Below are positions 11,540 to 22,373 of a stretch of 64,000 nt of DNA, in pieces (position 1 is the first letter of the stretch; each line of letters starts with the position of its first letter). The notes beneath the pieces were generated by a model. That model was not told where the DNA came from and searched no databases. It was given only the letters and a program-made list of their open reading frames with translations. Source of the DNA: Massospora cicadina. Its lineage: Eukaryota; Entomophthoromycota; Entomophthoromycetes; Entomophthorales; Entomophthoraceae. Both the position numbers and the translations under genes were made by a program. The stretch is taken from contig JAKSZP010008019.1 in assembly GCA_022478985.1 (NCBI GenBank), forward strand, positions 62,001 through 126,000, in the 5' to 3' direction.

Positions 11540-11740
11540 AACAACCTCGTGCTATTGGCACCTATTCCTCTCTGCCCATACAAATTAGTAAGCTTGTCTT
11601 ATCTGCACCTGCCATAGCTTTAAACAACAAAAACTACAATATGCATATTGGTACTCAAAATATGCTCAAATATGATTGCATTATCAATACAGATAAAGGT
11701 TTTCTCTCCTTAATTATAAAGTTTCTTTTGTAATTAAAAA
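11540..11740 (+). pseudogene. Retropepsin remnant of gypsy C
   Basis: Conceptual translation includes LPIQISKLVLSAPAIALNNK and NYNMHIGTQNMLKYDCIIN, the C-terminal half of a gypsy protease (the 'I(L/I)G.D.L..Y...I' motif). The catalytic Asp-Thr/Ser-Gly is not recognisable upstream, and the LINE-tail insertion lies just before. Confidence 0.55.
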
Positions 11741-12399
11741 ATCCCATCAAGAAAGAAAATTCTTGGCTGGTAGAGTACCCTGCTTCTGCCTTGACTTACA
11801 TTATACCACATTTGGAGGACTTACAGAAATAAAATCCTGACTCTGTAGACGCTTTGGATTGGATTCCTTTATATTCTTAAGAAGACATAAAAATAAAACC
11901 GGTCAACAATGAGTGGTTGATAATAAACTCATTATGAAGATTTCCAGGCATTGCTTAATTTATAACAAGTATAGATGAAGTCAGCTCCAAAGAACCTCAA
12001 GTCTTACCCAGAATTTTGGATCTAGCCTGCCATCAGCCTGTCAACATTCTTCTGGGAAACTTTTCTAACAAATTAATCCTAATAAGAAACTTAAAGAAAT
12101 AGGAAAGGGTCTACTGGTTCCAACTATATATATTGACAAAATTCATTACATTGGTACTATGATGGACATAATTTTACCTACAGAAAACAAACTCTACATT
12201 TTACCCAATTTATATATCTCAAATGTTTAACTCTAGTAAAGATCTAAAAGTTCATTTTTATTAGAAACTTGTAGGGGTTTTTTTAGATCATATACTGATT
12301 TTGAACACATATAGAATTGGAATCATGCTATTTATGTGGATGATGCTAGCCCTTTTTTGATCCAAACCTCCTGCAAATTGAAGTTCAAAGAGTAGCAAA

Positions 12400-13310
12400 T
12401 GGGAACAGAGCTCAAAAAATAATAGACTCTGATTTATAAATACCATTAAAGTCCTTGGTTGTCCCCTCTTCTGCTTATCAAGAAAAAAATGGTGGCCACC
12501 AAATTATGATATACTATTGAAAACTATTTAATCTCACTAATAAAAATTATCTTGTGCTATATATCAGTAACGCTCTTGCACACCTCTCTGGGTATCACAT
12601 CTTTTCCGCTATGGACTTGGCCTTTGTATACTGGCAAATGGAGCTCTCCCCAATAGATCAAGAAAAGTGCGCGCTCATTTATGGTATGGCCTATTTTTTC
12701 CAATTGACTTCCAAAAGGTCTATATGATGATTCACCTCTATTAAGTGACAATGGATCACATATAACTTTTAGCTTAAGTTGAGTTTGTGTAATATTTTAT
12801 CTTGATGATACTACAGTTTTATATAAGAAAATCTATGATCATCTTAATTGCCTTAAAGAAGTCTTCCAACAACTACGCAATTCTATTATCAAATTGTAAC
12901 CTCATATGTACTTCTCAAATAAAACTGGGATTCCTTGGGCGTGATGTTTCTTTAAAAAGGAATTCATCCTCTACAAGGTAAGGCTGAAGCCATAGCCAAT
13001 ATTCCTGAACCAAAAAATCTCTAAGATACCCAGGTACTTTTAGGCATTATGATAAGTTACCAATAACTTTTACCAAAGTTTGGTAACTCAGTGAGACTCT
13101 TCTCTAATTTCAACCAAGAACACTCCTTTTTTGGGAGTATCATAACAAAAAGTAACCTTTGAGACTATGAAGAAGTTAACAAAAATGACCTATCTTTTGC
13201 CACCCAGATTATGAAAAGCCTTTTATTCATCTAACTAATTCCTCCAATTATGATGTTAAGCTCTTTTTGTTTGCATAGATGAAAATGGTGTCAACCATAC
13301 TGTTTCATTT
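12400..13310 (+). pseudogene. Reverse transcriptase and start of RNase H of gypsy C
   Basis: Visible pieces are SGYHIFSAMDLAFVYWQMEL (RT domain 2, near 12590), YLDDTTVLYKKIYDHLNCLK with the YxDD catalytic box (near 12800), and the RNase H start YEKPFIHLTNSSNYDVKLFL (near 13210). Stops and frame changes separate them. RNase H breaks off at GVNHTVSF where B2 begins and resumes after 17653. Confidence 0.7.
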
Positions 13311-14144
13311 TGTTAAGCTTTTCCCTCAATTAGATGAAGTCGCGACTTATGGTTCCAGAAATTTTTTATTCTTTTATTAAAAATTGCTTACATGTATTAT
13401 TTTTTATCATTGATTAATTCTTACTCAGAAATAAGTCCCAAAATTAGTAAAAACTATCTAATGATTGATGTTCTAATTTGCATAAGTCCTAAAATCGTTA
13501 GTAATACTATGTTTCTAAGCACTGAGTGATTTCCCACAATAACGTCAAAGATCACTACTGACTTAATTCTATATGTATCGCCTCATCAATGCTCCACTGG
13601 CAAAGAAGATAGGGAAGACCCAAACAAAATTAATATCAATATGATTTTAAGCTTAAGATTATATCTAATGTTTAACTCCTCAATTCACCCCATTAACAGC
13701 CTTATAGCCACCTATTCAAAAATACTATCTGTTGGCTTCCTAATAGCATACTACAGAAACCACTTAACTATGTAACCTTTATTTATCTTAGACCAGCCTT
13801 TAATGATGAATTCTGATATATTATTACTATGAACCTGGGCTGTGAAATTACATCTTACATTTTTGAATCTGCTTCCACCCTCACGCATGGTATGCTCCTA
13901 TCCACTCATCATAAACGTATTTTCTCGCTGGTAGTATTTAAAGTAACTTTATTTATATACACAACTTTCTCTTTACATAAATTAAACCTATTAAAAGTTA
14001 TCTCAGGTCCTCTAAAACTTTACTCAGTAGGTTAAGTCTCATTTCATTAAAATTCACTTCAACATTTACCCTGACAATGTAAACTCTGAAGGACTGTCTT
14101 TAGAAATGGTTTGTGAAACTAATAAAAGGGCTGATGGCCCAACA
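13311..14144 (+). repeat. 5' LTR of B2
   Basis: Starts TGTTAAGCTTTTCC and ends GATGGCCCAACA. It aligns with 16682-17652: GATGAAGTCGCGACTTATGG matches TTGAAGCCACAACTTATGG, and the CTAAGCACTGAG and AATGCTCCACTGG blocks recur. Confidence 0.8.
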
Positions 14145-14148
14145 AAAC

Positions 14149-14165
14149 TGGTGATTACTGACAGG
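14149..14165 (+). promoter_or_regulatory. Primer binding site of B2
   Basis: TGGTGATTACTGACAGG lies four bases after the LTR, the same offset as in B1. It is a drifted form of the TGGTTCTCACTACAGG site of B1 and gypsy A. Confidence 0.55.
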
Positions 14166-14639
14166 TACTACCCAAGCTTCACCAAAATTCACAATGAAAC
14201 TATGAAGATGAAGAGATATCTTTGGACCAATTTGAGGCGTTGATTCAACAGATACCAAGAGTTATAATATTCTATGAGCTAATACTCAATTAATGCATGA
14301 ATTTACAGAGCTCACTAAGGGACTAATATACTTTTGCTACTCCATATAAGTTCCCTCAGATGGATACATGTTTACCAGTTTACCAAGAAAATATTGAGAA
14401 TATTGCCAATGAGGCTATTAATAGCTTTAGAAGTAGGATTAAATTATGAGCCTAATGACATGCAGCTATCAATATTACAATTTTGGCTTGCATTGAAAGC
14501 TATCCATATTGCTGCCTATAGCTTCAAGGAGCAACTAGATACAAACATCAGATGATAACATGATCAATAAAATTTGTGCTTTTGTCTCTACTGAGGCCCA
14601 CTACTATGTTGACATAGGCATCATACCAACTAAATTAAA

Positions 14640-15720
14640 TGCCCCATATTTGTCTCATTTTCTGGCGCTGAGTCTCCTTTCTGTTCTGACAATGAAATTG
14701 GAGAAGCTGAACCAAATACTTTCACGCCTCTCTCACTTTGCAACACCAAGGCTCCTTTCTGTTCTAACGATAAAATGGCTAAAAAAAATTTTGCACTTTC
14801 TGATTCCCTGTGCCTAGGTTCCTGCTGTATCAATGGTGGAATTGGAATAGGTAAACTGAATGCTCCTGCGCCCATTTAGCTTCACTGCACTAAGGCTCCT
14901 TGTTGTTCTAAAAATAAGAATGGAACAGCTGAATCAGAAGCCTCCACGCCCATTACTTTCTTTGGGCTGACGCTCTTTGCTGTTTTAACAATGAAACAAC
15001 CAAGGAAATACCTCAGCACCCTTTTGTTTCCCTGATCCAGCACACCTTGCTGTTTTAAAATTAAAAATTCAACCTAAATGCCTTGGAGTTTTCTCTATTT
15101 TCATGCGCTGACTCTCCTCACTATTTCAATGATGGAACAGACAACCTAAATTCCATGCGCCCTCTCTGTTTTCCTGCTATGACACTTCTTGCTGTTCTAT
15201 TGAAAATTTGTAACAGCCAACCCAAATGCCTTGGCACCCTCCTTTACTTTCCTTTGCTGAAAATTCTTGTTGTTCTGATAACAAAAAAACTAACCCAAAT
15301 TCCTTGACATTATCTTCATTTTTAGCACTATTGCTCCTCACTATCCTGATGACAAATTAAAACTTTAACCCAAATGCCTCAACAAACTCTCTTATTTCCT
15401 GCGCCAACACTCCTTGCTGTTTCAACAATAAAATCAGAACAGCAATCCAAATGCCTTAACACCCTCTTTGTTTTTATGATGACGCTCCTTGCTGTTCTGA
15501 AAATATAACAGCCAACTAAAAATGCCTTAGAGTCCTCTTTGTTTTCCTTTGTTGACACTCCTCACCGTTCTGATGACAAAATTGAATTACACAGCCTGTA
15601 TGCCTTAGTGCCATCTCTGTTTTCCTGCACCAATGTTCCTTGCTGTTCCAATGATGAAATAAGGATCTACAAAACTAAATTTTGTCCCTTCACCAGTTTG
15701 TTTATTCCTAAATATTTTTA
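14640..15720 (+). repeat. Tandem hairpin array of B2, about 14 units
   Basis: The longest of three arrays. Units of about 70-80 bp share CTCCTTGCTGTTCTGATGA, then an AACAGC-type arm, CCAACCCAAATGCCTT, and CCCTCTTTGTTTTCCTGC. Paired arms GCTGTT/AACAGC occur at 15416-15443 and 15491-15512. Units diverge through mismatches and small indels rather than being recently amplified. No open frame runs through the array. Confidence 0.85.
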
Positions 15721-16663
15721 TTTATAAAATTTTTTCTAATTATAGTTTAAGTTTTCCTGCTGATTCCAAAAATTAAACCTACTTCAACAAAATCAGTTGA
15801 GTTTAGAAGGTTACCACTTAACCGCTTTTTAAATTTAAGTAATGCTGTGTCCAAAACTCCTTCTTTTGCCAATATGTCAGTTATAATTGACTACATTATT
15901 TTACTATCTCAATGGGTTTATTGGATTAGCTAACCTGGCGCCTATTGAATTAATTAACTACCTGTGAAGCTGCAAACTTTTACCCCTGACAATAAGGCAA
16001 AAATTTAAACCACCAACTGCTTTTATTTGAGTCAAGACGATGCCAAAATTTAAGATTCCTTGCCTTTGCTAACATGTCAACTTGGAAAAGCAATTGAAAT
16101 TCTTTCCCATTGCTATTTTGACAGTTACCTTGAACCTTCCAAAACAATGCACCTTGATGTAAGTTTGACTTTATGGGTTGCCATGGTGAACTTCCATCTA
16201 ACCATTGCTCTCTGGATTTTTATAGACCTTTTCCAAAATTTTCTTGACCACAACTTTTTTTAAAAAATTTGAACTTAAAAGAGATTCCACACCACCCTGC
16301 GAACCTGGGGTTACGCCTAACCCAAACAAGCCTCTCAATAATGTCTCCTTTTACTATAAACTGCACCTCAGCCATGATGCTGAGATGAAGTTTTCCAATC
16401 CTGAGCGGTGCGAAATGCTAAAATCTTGAGGATCTCTGACTAACCAAAATTAAGCTTGCTAAGTTGAACAAAATCGGAAACAATGGTGATGAAATGATTT
16501 GACATACATTCACTGCCTATATACTATGAAAATAAAAACCCTCATTTTGCTCGCTGGCCCAACATTAACCAACTGTCATAGTTTATCACACTCAACCCAA
16601 ATCTGGTAGTTTAAAGAACCTAAGAGGCTATCTAACCCTGGCGAAATTATTGTAAACCCCAGT
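15721..16663. other. B2 internal region after the array, no intact gene
   Basis: Collinear with B1 6761-8103. Open stretches at 16060-16263 and 16244-16429 overlap in different frames and match nothing I know. Confidence 0.5.
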
Positions 16664-16681
16664 CAAGGCTTGGGAGGGCTC
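16664..16681 (+). promoter_or_regulatory. Polypurine tract of B2
   Basis: AAGGCTTGGGAGGGCTC directly precedes the 3' LTR start TGTTGGGCTTCAC, as in B1 and B3. Confidence 0.7.
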
Positions 16682-17652
16682 TGTTGGGCTTCACTTTAGG
16701 ATAATTGAAGCCACAACTTATGGTTTTTGACTTGTTTATTGTTTTCATTGAGTTTGGCTTACATTCATTATAAATTGATTATTAGATAAGGCTTTCTTGG
16801 TCCTAAGGCTTGAAATCATTAAAATTTATATATTGATTGATGTTTTATTAGACATAAGTACTGAAATTGTTAGTAATACTATATTTGTAAGCACTGAGCG
16901 ATATCCCACAATAACGCCTAGTTTGCTACTAGATCAATTATGGATAAATCGCCTACTCAATGCTCCACTGGTCAAGGTGATAGGTAAGGCTTAAATCAAA
17001 TTGATATCAATTTAATGTTAAGCCCAAGATTATGTTTAACGATTACCTCTTCTATAACCCCATAAACAGCTTAATAGCCACCTATTCAACAATACTACCT
17101 GTTGGCTTCCTAATAGCAGACTACATAAACCACTTATCTGTGTTACCATTATTGATCTCAGCTCAGCCTTTAATAATAAATTCTAATCTATTCCAACTAT
17201 GAACCTGGACTGTAAAAATAAAAAAATTATTCGAGGTGGGTTGACATTGGGACAAATATACCACACCGAGATTTTTCTAGCCAGTACAGGTTTCGAACTC
17301 AAAACCTGCACTAGGGTGCAAGCAGTTTTACCTGCCAGGCTAAACACCCTTTGAACTGTAAAAATAACCTCCTACATTCCTGAATTTACTTCCACCCTCA
17401 CACTGGTATAAGCCTAAATACTTATAATTTAATTTTCTCCATGGTACTATGATACTATTCTTCTAATACATAAGTTTCTCCTTACTAAAATTTAGTTTCT
17501 ATTAAAGTTCTCTAAAATTCTTTAAACCTTTACTAAGTAAGTTAAGTCTAATTATATTAAATTTAACCCAGCTTTCATCCTGACAATGCAGGCTCTGAGG
17601 GGCTTCCCTTATAAATAGTTCACACCACTTATATGAAGTTGGTGTACCAACA
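16682..17652 (+). repeat. 3' LTR of B2, carrying a SINE
   Basis: Starts TGTTGGGCTTCAC and ends GTGTACCAACA. It aligns with 13311-14144 except for the 146 bp added by the SINE and its target duplication. Confidence 0.8.
17222..17354 (-). mobile_element. tRNA-derived SINE with LINE-B-type 3' tail (SINE 1)
   Basis: On the minus strand the 5' half looks like a tRNA: an A-box-like TTAGCCTGGCAGGT and a B box GAGTTCGAAACC (plus-strand 17287-17300). The 3' half ends TTGTCCCAATG..CAACCCACCTCGAATAA, matching the LINE-type tail TTGTCCCCAGG..GGCCCACCTTGAATAA at 22625-22651. Perfect 13-bp duplications ACTGTAAAAATAA flank it (17209-17221, 17355-17367). It would be transcribed by RNA polymerase III from the internal boxes and reverse-transcribed by a LINE. 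The tail match is seen; the partnership is inferred. Confidence 0.88.
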
Positions 17653-19130
17653 CATATTTTAACAAAAATGCTTTCCAAGGCATAGTGTAACTATGGTTTC
17701 ACAAAAAGAAATGACTTGCCATCCTACTTGCAGTAAAACACTATCGCCTTTTTATATGGAAATATGTCTACTATTATCATTTACTAAGCCTCACTAAAGT
17801 ATTTACAAAATATGAAAGGTCACATGTAAGTTTAACTTAGTGGAATATGAAGTTCCAACACTACGACATGAAAAAACATTGTGTTGAGGCCTGACAAATG
17901 AAGTAGATGGTCTAAATTTTTGGATATCCTTCACTTGGAAATAGCAAGGAAGATAGATTAAATGCCCTCCTGATGGCTTCTAATGCCTGGGATGATGAGG
18001 ATGATCCCGTAGAGAAGATTCTATTACTACACTCTCAAAACACCAAGGTTGAGGATGAAAAGTTATACAAGAAGTTAGGCATAAAAAATTTTGTCCTATC
18101 TCTGGTCTTCTGAACAAGTTTCATGATTATGTAAGCCCACGCTACCCTTGGTCATGAAGGAGTTCAAAAAACATATGAATGGAATAGAGATTGGTATGAT
18201 TAGTAAGGGAGGTTAGAGTTTATCAATATAGTTATAGACGCTTGTTTACCTTGCAAAGAAGCAATTTAATTACAAAAAATAAAATAATACTATTAATATT
18301 AGCCTAACGCCCCCCAACAGCATTATACACTATCAATTTGAGGTTTTGGGTCTACTACCTTAAACCAAAAGCGGAAACTGAAATAATTTAATAAGAATTA
18401 ACCATTTCATAAGTGGGTCAAGGTAGTTATTCTTCTGGCTCAAACTGTTATTGCACCGCCATATTCATACAACAACGTATCTTTGCCTAACATGGCTGTC
18501 CCACAGGTTCTCCTTTAAAATAATAGAAAGAATTTTAACTCTATAGTTTTAAATATCCTGGATGCATATGGATGTTCAACAACTATTTTATTCACCTTAC
18601 AACCCTTCTATGAATATTACTTTGGATTAAGATAATAAGACATTAGTTTTTATTTACACAATATGGCCACTTAATAACATTCACACTGGAAAGAATACTT
18701 TCCTAGTGCTCTCATGGCATACAGAATTAGTTAGTCTGAATACTTAAGATGTCACCATTCTTAACCTTATAGTCTGGGAACTTGGAGTACTATCCCTAAT
18801 AGCTAATGTTTTCTCTGCTAATACTAAGACCCAGATAAAGCTATTAAGAGATTGGCTCAACACATCATTCATCTCCAATAAGATGCTATGACTAAATTAT
18901 CAGAAATTTTTACTAAAGTGGGATGAGCTGCTAACAATCTCAGACAACCTCTAACCACCTTTCAAATTTCAGTTTAGTTCTGTATTATATAATTGAAATA
19001 CCACAAAGTGATAATCTTGTTTCAATCTATAAAGGTCCCTTTGTAATCACCTATAAGCGAGGTAATTAATAATAAATTAAAATCTCAAGCCACCTGGATT
19101 ATTTTTGGCAGATTACTTGAAAAATTCAAT
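17653..19130 (+). pseudogene. RNase H and integrase remnant of gypsy C
   Basis: Continues the RNase H cut at 13310: FTKRNDLPSYL, then FLYGNMSTIIIY and ASLKYLQNMKGH. The integrase zinc-binding region follows (GHEGVQKTYEWNRDWYD and, after stops, IDACLPCKEAI, near 18150-18260), then the start of the catalytic core (FEVLGLLPKTKSG, INHFIKWVKVV, near 18340-18430). A late block (TGKNTFLVLSWHTELV, near 18690) and a C-terminal block (KGPFVITYK, near 19035) complete the order. Stops are frequent. Confidence 0.65.
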
Positions 19131-19161
19131 GTTACTATTCTCCCCTAAATGTCATAAAGGG

Positions 19162-19681
19162 TGTTGAGAAATTGTATGAATAGATGATAAGTCATATAGT
19201 TTTGCAGATCATATTATTTAGTCTATGTGAGCCTCGAAATTTGGGTAGTAATTATATCAACTCAAAGCAAGTAAATAGAGGAGATAATATATCATCTAAT
19301 AGAGTGAATTCCGCTGGAGCCTCAATGATGGGGCAAAACCCCTAAAATTAGAGTGAATAGGGAATATACTAAGCTAAAGGGTGAAATCACCTGAGAATAC
19401 TGAGGATTAAGAGACGATAAGGAGAGTGGAAAGGGGTGGCTTTTTGAAAGTAAGAGAGAAGCTTAGGATCAGAGAAGGAGATAGAGAGGAACTTAAGCGG
19501 AAATTATCAGCTATTTTATATATATAATAAAGTGGTATCCGTTGGAGCAAGAGCTTATCATTTTTACATTACTATTATTTCTCATGGATCAGCAATCTTC
19601 ATATCATCCGTCCGTTGCTCAGTGGTTCTAGACCTGTGCACCCAGCTTAGAAGATTCAAACAATACCGCCAAAGGTTAACG
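19162..19681 (+). repeat. 5' LTR of old gypsy A
   Basis: Starts TGTTGAGAAATTG and ends near AAAGGTTAAC. It aligns with 38945-39247 plus 41174-41383 (for example GAGCCTCAATGATGGGG and AAAGTGGTAYCC..TTGGAGCAAGAGC). It also shares short landmarks with the younger gypsy-A LTRs (GTTGCTCAGTGG, AATACCGCCAA). Confidence 0.85.
19513..19529 (+). promoter_or_regulatory. TATA-like box in gypsy-A LTR
   Basis: TTTTATATATATAATAAAG lies upstream of the conserved GGAGCAAGAGC block and is repeated in the 3' LTR near 41221. It is the probable RNA polymerase II core promoter of the element. Promoter activity is inferred from motif and position only. Confidence 0.45.
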
Positions 19682-19682
19682 G

Positions 19683-19699
19683 TGGTTCTCACTACAGGA
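19683..19699 (+). promoter_or_regulatory. Primer binding site of old gypsy A
   Basis: TGGTTCTCACTACAGGA directly follows the LTR and is nearly identical to the sites at 33093 and 61318. Confidence 0.75.
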
Positions 19700-19739
19700 G
19701 GACACTGGTCAATTGTAGTACAACAGCAACTAGGGCATC

Positions 19740-21300
19740 ATGACGAGTCCCCACTACTTATGTCAAATTTAGTAGGGTTCCATGATAGATACTCCAGTGA
19801 GCTAATGGAAATATCCAATGAAGAACTAACACTATATATGGTAACAGAACTAGGAGAAGAGGAAACCAGGATGGACTTGCAGCTAGAAGCTTGCCCCACG
19901 TTAGAGTCAGCCCAACAGGGCAGATCCACGAACGTAGCTCCCCAGCAACTGAAGAGTATCATGGAATGGCTATTGCAGGGTTACCGCCTTTACAAATGTG
20001 ACGTGGGCAATCATGCCATGAGTCTGTTTTATAATCAACGTAACCAAGAAGAACGTTACGCCATGTATATGTCATACCTTGAGGCTACCACAATGGAGCT
20101 GTCTCGATGACTCAGCTCCCATGAGGTTGAGGAATATCTGTTTGCATATGTTCAGCCTTTAATATGCCAACCTCTATGTGTATTGGTCTAGTATAATATT
20201 AAAATAAGCAATGTGATGCTTTTTGTTCAAGTGCAACAGAATGACACTCACCTCTTGCTTGAACGCCTTAGCCACTCCTTCTTGGAAGTACAGGGGGCGC
20301 TAATGCAAGTGTACAGTTGTGTCATGGACATTTGCAACCACCTGGATCAATTAGTCCCATGCTTGAACCATGAGCTTCCCAAGTAATAAGAGAATTATGT
20401 TCATCATGTTCTTTTGGGTGAATGGATACAGGATGTCATGACGCTGGGTATTAACACCAAACGCTTCATGGTGGAAATGACTGAATTGGTGGAAAGTATC
20501 AACACGGAGGTGTCTTAGACAAGGAACTGGATTACCCTGTTAGAGCGGCAAGTGACTGATCACGCCAACTCAGTGGCGATCAAATTTAGCCAAATAAGAG
20601 CTGAGTGGTGTAATCAGCGGGCTGTCAACCTCTCATCCATCTCTTTCTTGGCAACCCCAAAATATGGCCAATTATCAGTACATATCAACCAACTGGCGAG
20701 TTCCAGCCAAGTGGCTAGAGGCCAAACCATTACTCTTTCATTCTCTGAGATGGTGGATTATGCCAATATGCGAGTGCATTTGAAAAATCTTCAAAAGTTT
20801 GATGAGGAGTTGGTATGGTAGTGAGCCGCTTTAAACAGTCAAGTGGACAAAGCAAACTGACAGGCTCATGAAACTGGGCGGCATAACATGAGAATTCAGG
20901 GGACGTTAGAGGATGTGATTGTACAGCTTCAGGAAATGGAGCGTAAATTTAATACAGAGTGAGATCTCCGCCTCAAATTACAGCAGGACATCGAGGAGCT
21001 TTGGCAGGAAGTGCGTGATGGGCGGTGCCATTGCAACTTGGTCAAGGCGGAGCATATTGTGGACTAACTTTTCGCTGCACAGACTGGCAAAGTAATTAGG
21101 CGTGCAGTCAGCGGCAACTCTGTCAATAATTCCTACAGTTTGATCAGAGACTAACCCCCAGTTGTTGCGGCAATCCCCCCAGCAATCCAACCTCTTTCCA
21201 GTCATCTATGGCATAATTTCCACTATCCATGCGACCCTATTATGGCCCACAAGGGGATGTTCCCGTCAGCCAATATGAACCTAACTTGTCTGCTCCCAAT
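19740..21300 (+). pseudogene. Long N-terminal Gag extension of old gypsy A, ten stops, no frameshift
   Basis: One frame stays aligned from about 19741 to 21066 (some 440 codons) although I count ten in-frame stops (for example TGA 20108, TAATAA near 20383, TAG 20819). The peptide is rich in Glu, Gln, Leu and Asn with heptad-like runs such as VIVQLQEMERKFNTE and LQQDIEELWQEVRDG, so a helical or coiled-coil segment is likely. The younger gypsy A and the copy at 61318 lack this segment between primer site and gag core. It is either lineage-specific or a captured domain. I recognise no family. Confidence 0.55.
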
Positions 21301-21329
21301 CTGGAAGCCTGGAGCAGGGTGAGTTTTTA

Positions 21330-22361
21330 CAGTTCGAGAATTTAAAGCCTTTTAGTTGAGATGAGAACATTCATGGATATTTTAAATGGTTTAAATTTTC
21401 TGTGGAAGGTATAGGACCAGATTAAGTCTAAACTGTTTTTATCCACTCTGGATGTTAAGAGTGCTGGCCAAGTTTTATGATACCTTAATACTAGCCCCAT
21501 GAGATATCAGGAGTTGAAGTAATCCGTACTCTGTCTTTTGGGGGTTTTTGAAGATGGCTTATAACAAGGCAGATTTTCTAACAAAAAATTTTCAGTGGAA
21601 TGAGTCATTGGTGAAGTTTGTGGAATGTTTCACATCTGAGGACCACGTGTTAGTGAGAGCTAATATTTGCAACCAACAACGATATGGGAATCGCAATGAC
21701 AGCAGCTGTTAAGCCATATTAGGATCTTTATAATGCTATGGCCCCCATTCTTCAAGTAGATGCGGCGCTATTGAAAATCGTTAATTACATACACCGCCTA
21801 TCTAATACTTTTCAATGCTCCCAACGTGGAACAAAAATCTCATGTGACTGCTACCAAATCACTTTTTGTAAATGGACAACAACTATTTGGTTATAATCTG
21901 TTGGATTTATTTAGCAACCTAACACTTTTGCAGGTCATTTCGTCCTCCTTATAGTCATCTGGCTTGTCCTCAGCTAATTTATAACCCCTCAGTTAGCTTT
22001 GACCTGGACCTTTGGGTGTGATGCAGAGATGAAGGCCACATATGAGTGCCTGCTTCTCATGCTGCCATAGAGGCCATTATGTGGCCAGCTGCCCTTGCAA
22101 ACTGCATGTTCATTCCCTACCACCCTCCCTGACTGAACAGGGAGAAATTCATGCGGAGTAGAGATGAGAAGCTCTATCTCTGCGAATACAAACCTATTTG
22201 TCCCTGATGATTCCAACGAGTCACTTTGCATCAGTCTCAGTACTCATCCCAACAATTTATTATACCAACAAACCCTCAACGATGTCTCAGGCAGCCCAAG
22301 AGGGAGGCAAGAAAAATTCAGACATGAAATTATGCTGAGATGTATTATACCATACGCCTGT
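21330..22361 (+). pseudogene. Gag core and zinc knuckle of old gypsy A
   Basis: Gag core is collinear with 33298-34200 and 61520-62300 (ENIHG.F..F.F, CTLDVKSAGQVL-like and FADRFM-type blocks). A CCHC knuckle is intact at 22051-22092: C-FS-C-CHRG-H-YVAS-C. The end of Gag reads PYACKILE and is cut by the LINE tail at 22374; the matching part of the third copy reads PYACQMFD. Frame shifts and stops abound. Confidence 0.65.
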
Positions 22362-22373
22362 AAAATTCTTGAG

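Larger units (their letters stand above)
13311..17652 (+). mobile_element. Non-autonomous LTR retrotransposon B2
   Basis: LTRs at 13311-14144 (834 bp) and 16682-17652 (about 825 bp without its SINE) flank an internal region with a primer binding site, a long tandem hairpin array and a polypurine tract, but no polymerase. Flanking pentamers CATTT (13306-13310) and CATAT (17653-17657) are probably a mutated target duplication. The insertion interrupts the RNase H domain of gypsy C, which resumes on the other side. Short open stretches (14334-14555, 14560-14817, 15083-15307) fall in or near the array and look like chance. Confidence 0.85.
9671..19161 (+). mobile_element. Decayed Ty3/gypsy element 'C', split by B2
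   Basis: Gag, protease, RT, RNase H and integrase remnants occur in gypsy order (10280-19130) in all frames with many stops. B2 (13311-17652) sits inside RNase H: GVNHTVSF before it, and FTKRNDLPSYL and LYGNMSTII after it. The pol end runs to about 19130, where the old gypsy A inserts. It is the oldest coding element in this part of the window and differs from gypsy A in sequence, so it is a separate family. Confidence 0.75.

Noticed and set aside
14640..15720. CRISPR-like array
   Set aside because: Units are imperfect, contain hairpins and show no constant repeat alternating with unique spacers. The host is eukaryotic and the array lies inside an LTR element.
17283..17354. Genuine tRNA gene on the minus strand
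   Set aside because: The A and B boxes are joined to a LINE-type tail and flanked by a 13-bp target duplication, so it is a SINE. The acceptor arms do not pair convincingly.
19741..21066. Alternative genetic code to explain in-frame stops
   Set aside because: All three stop codons interrupt the frame and other parts show frameshifts and lost catalytic residues, so decay is sufficient.
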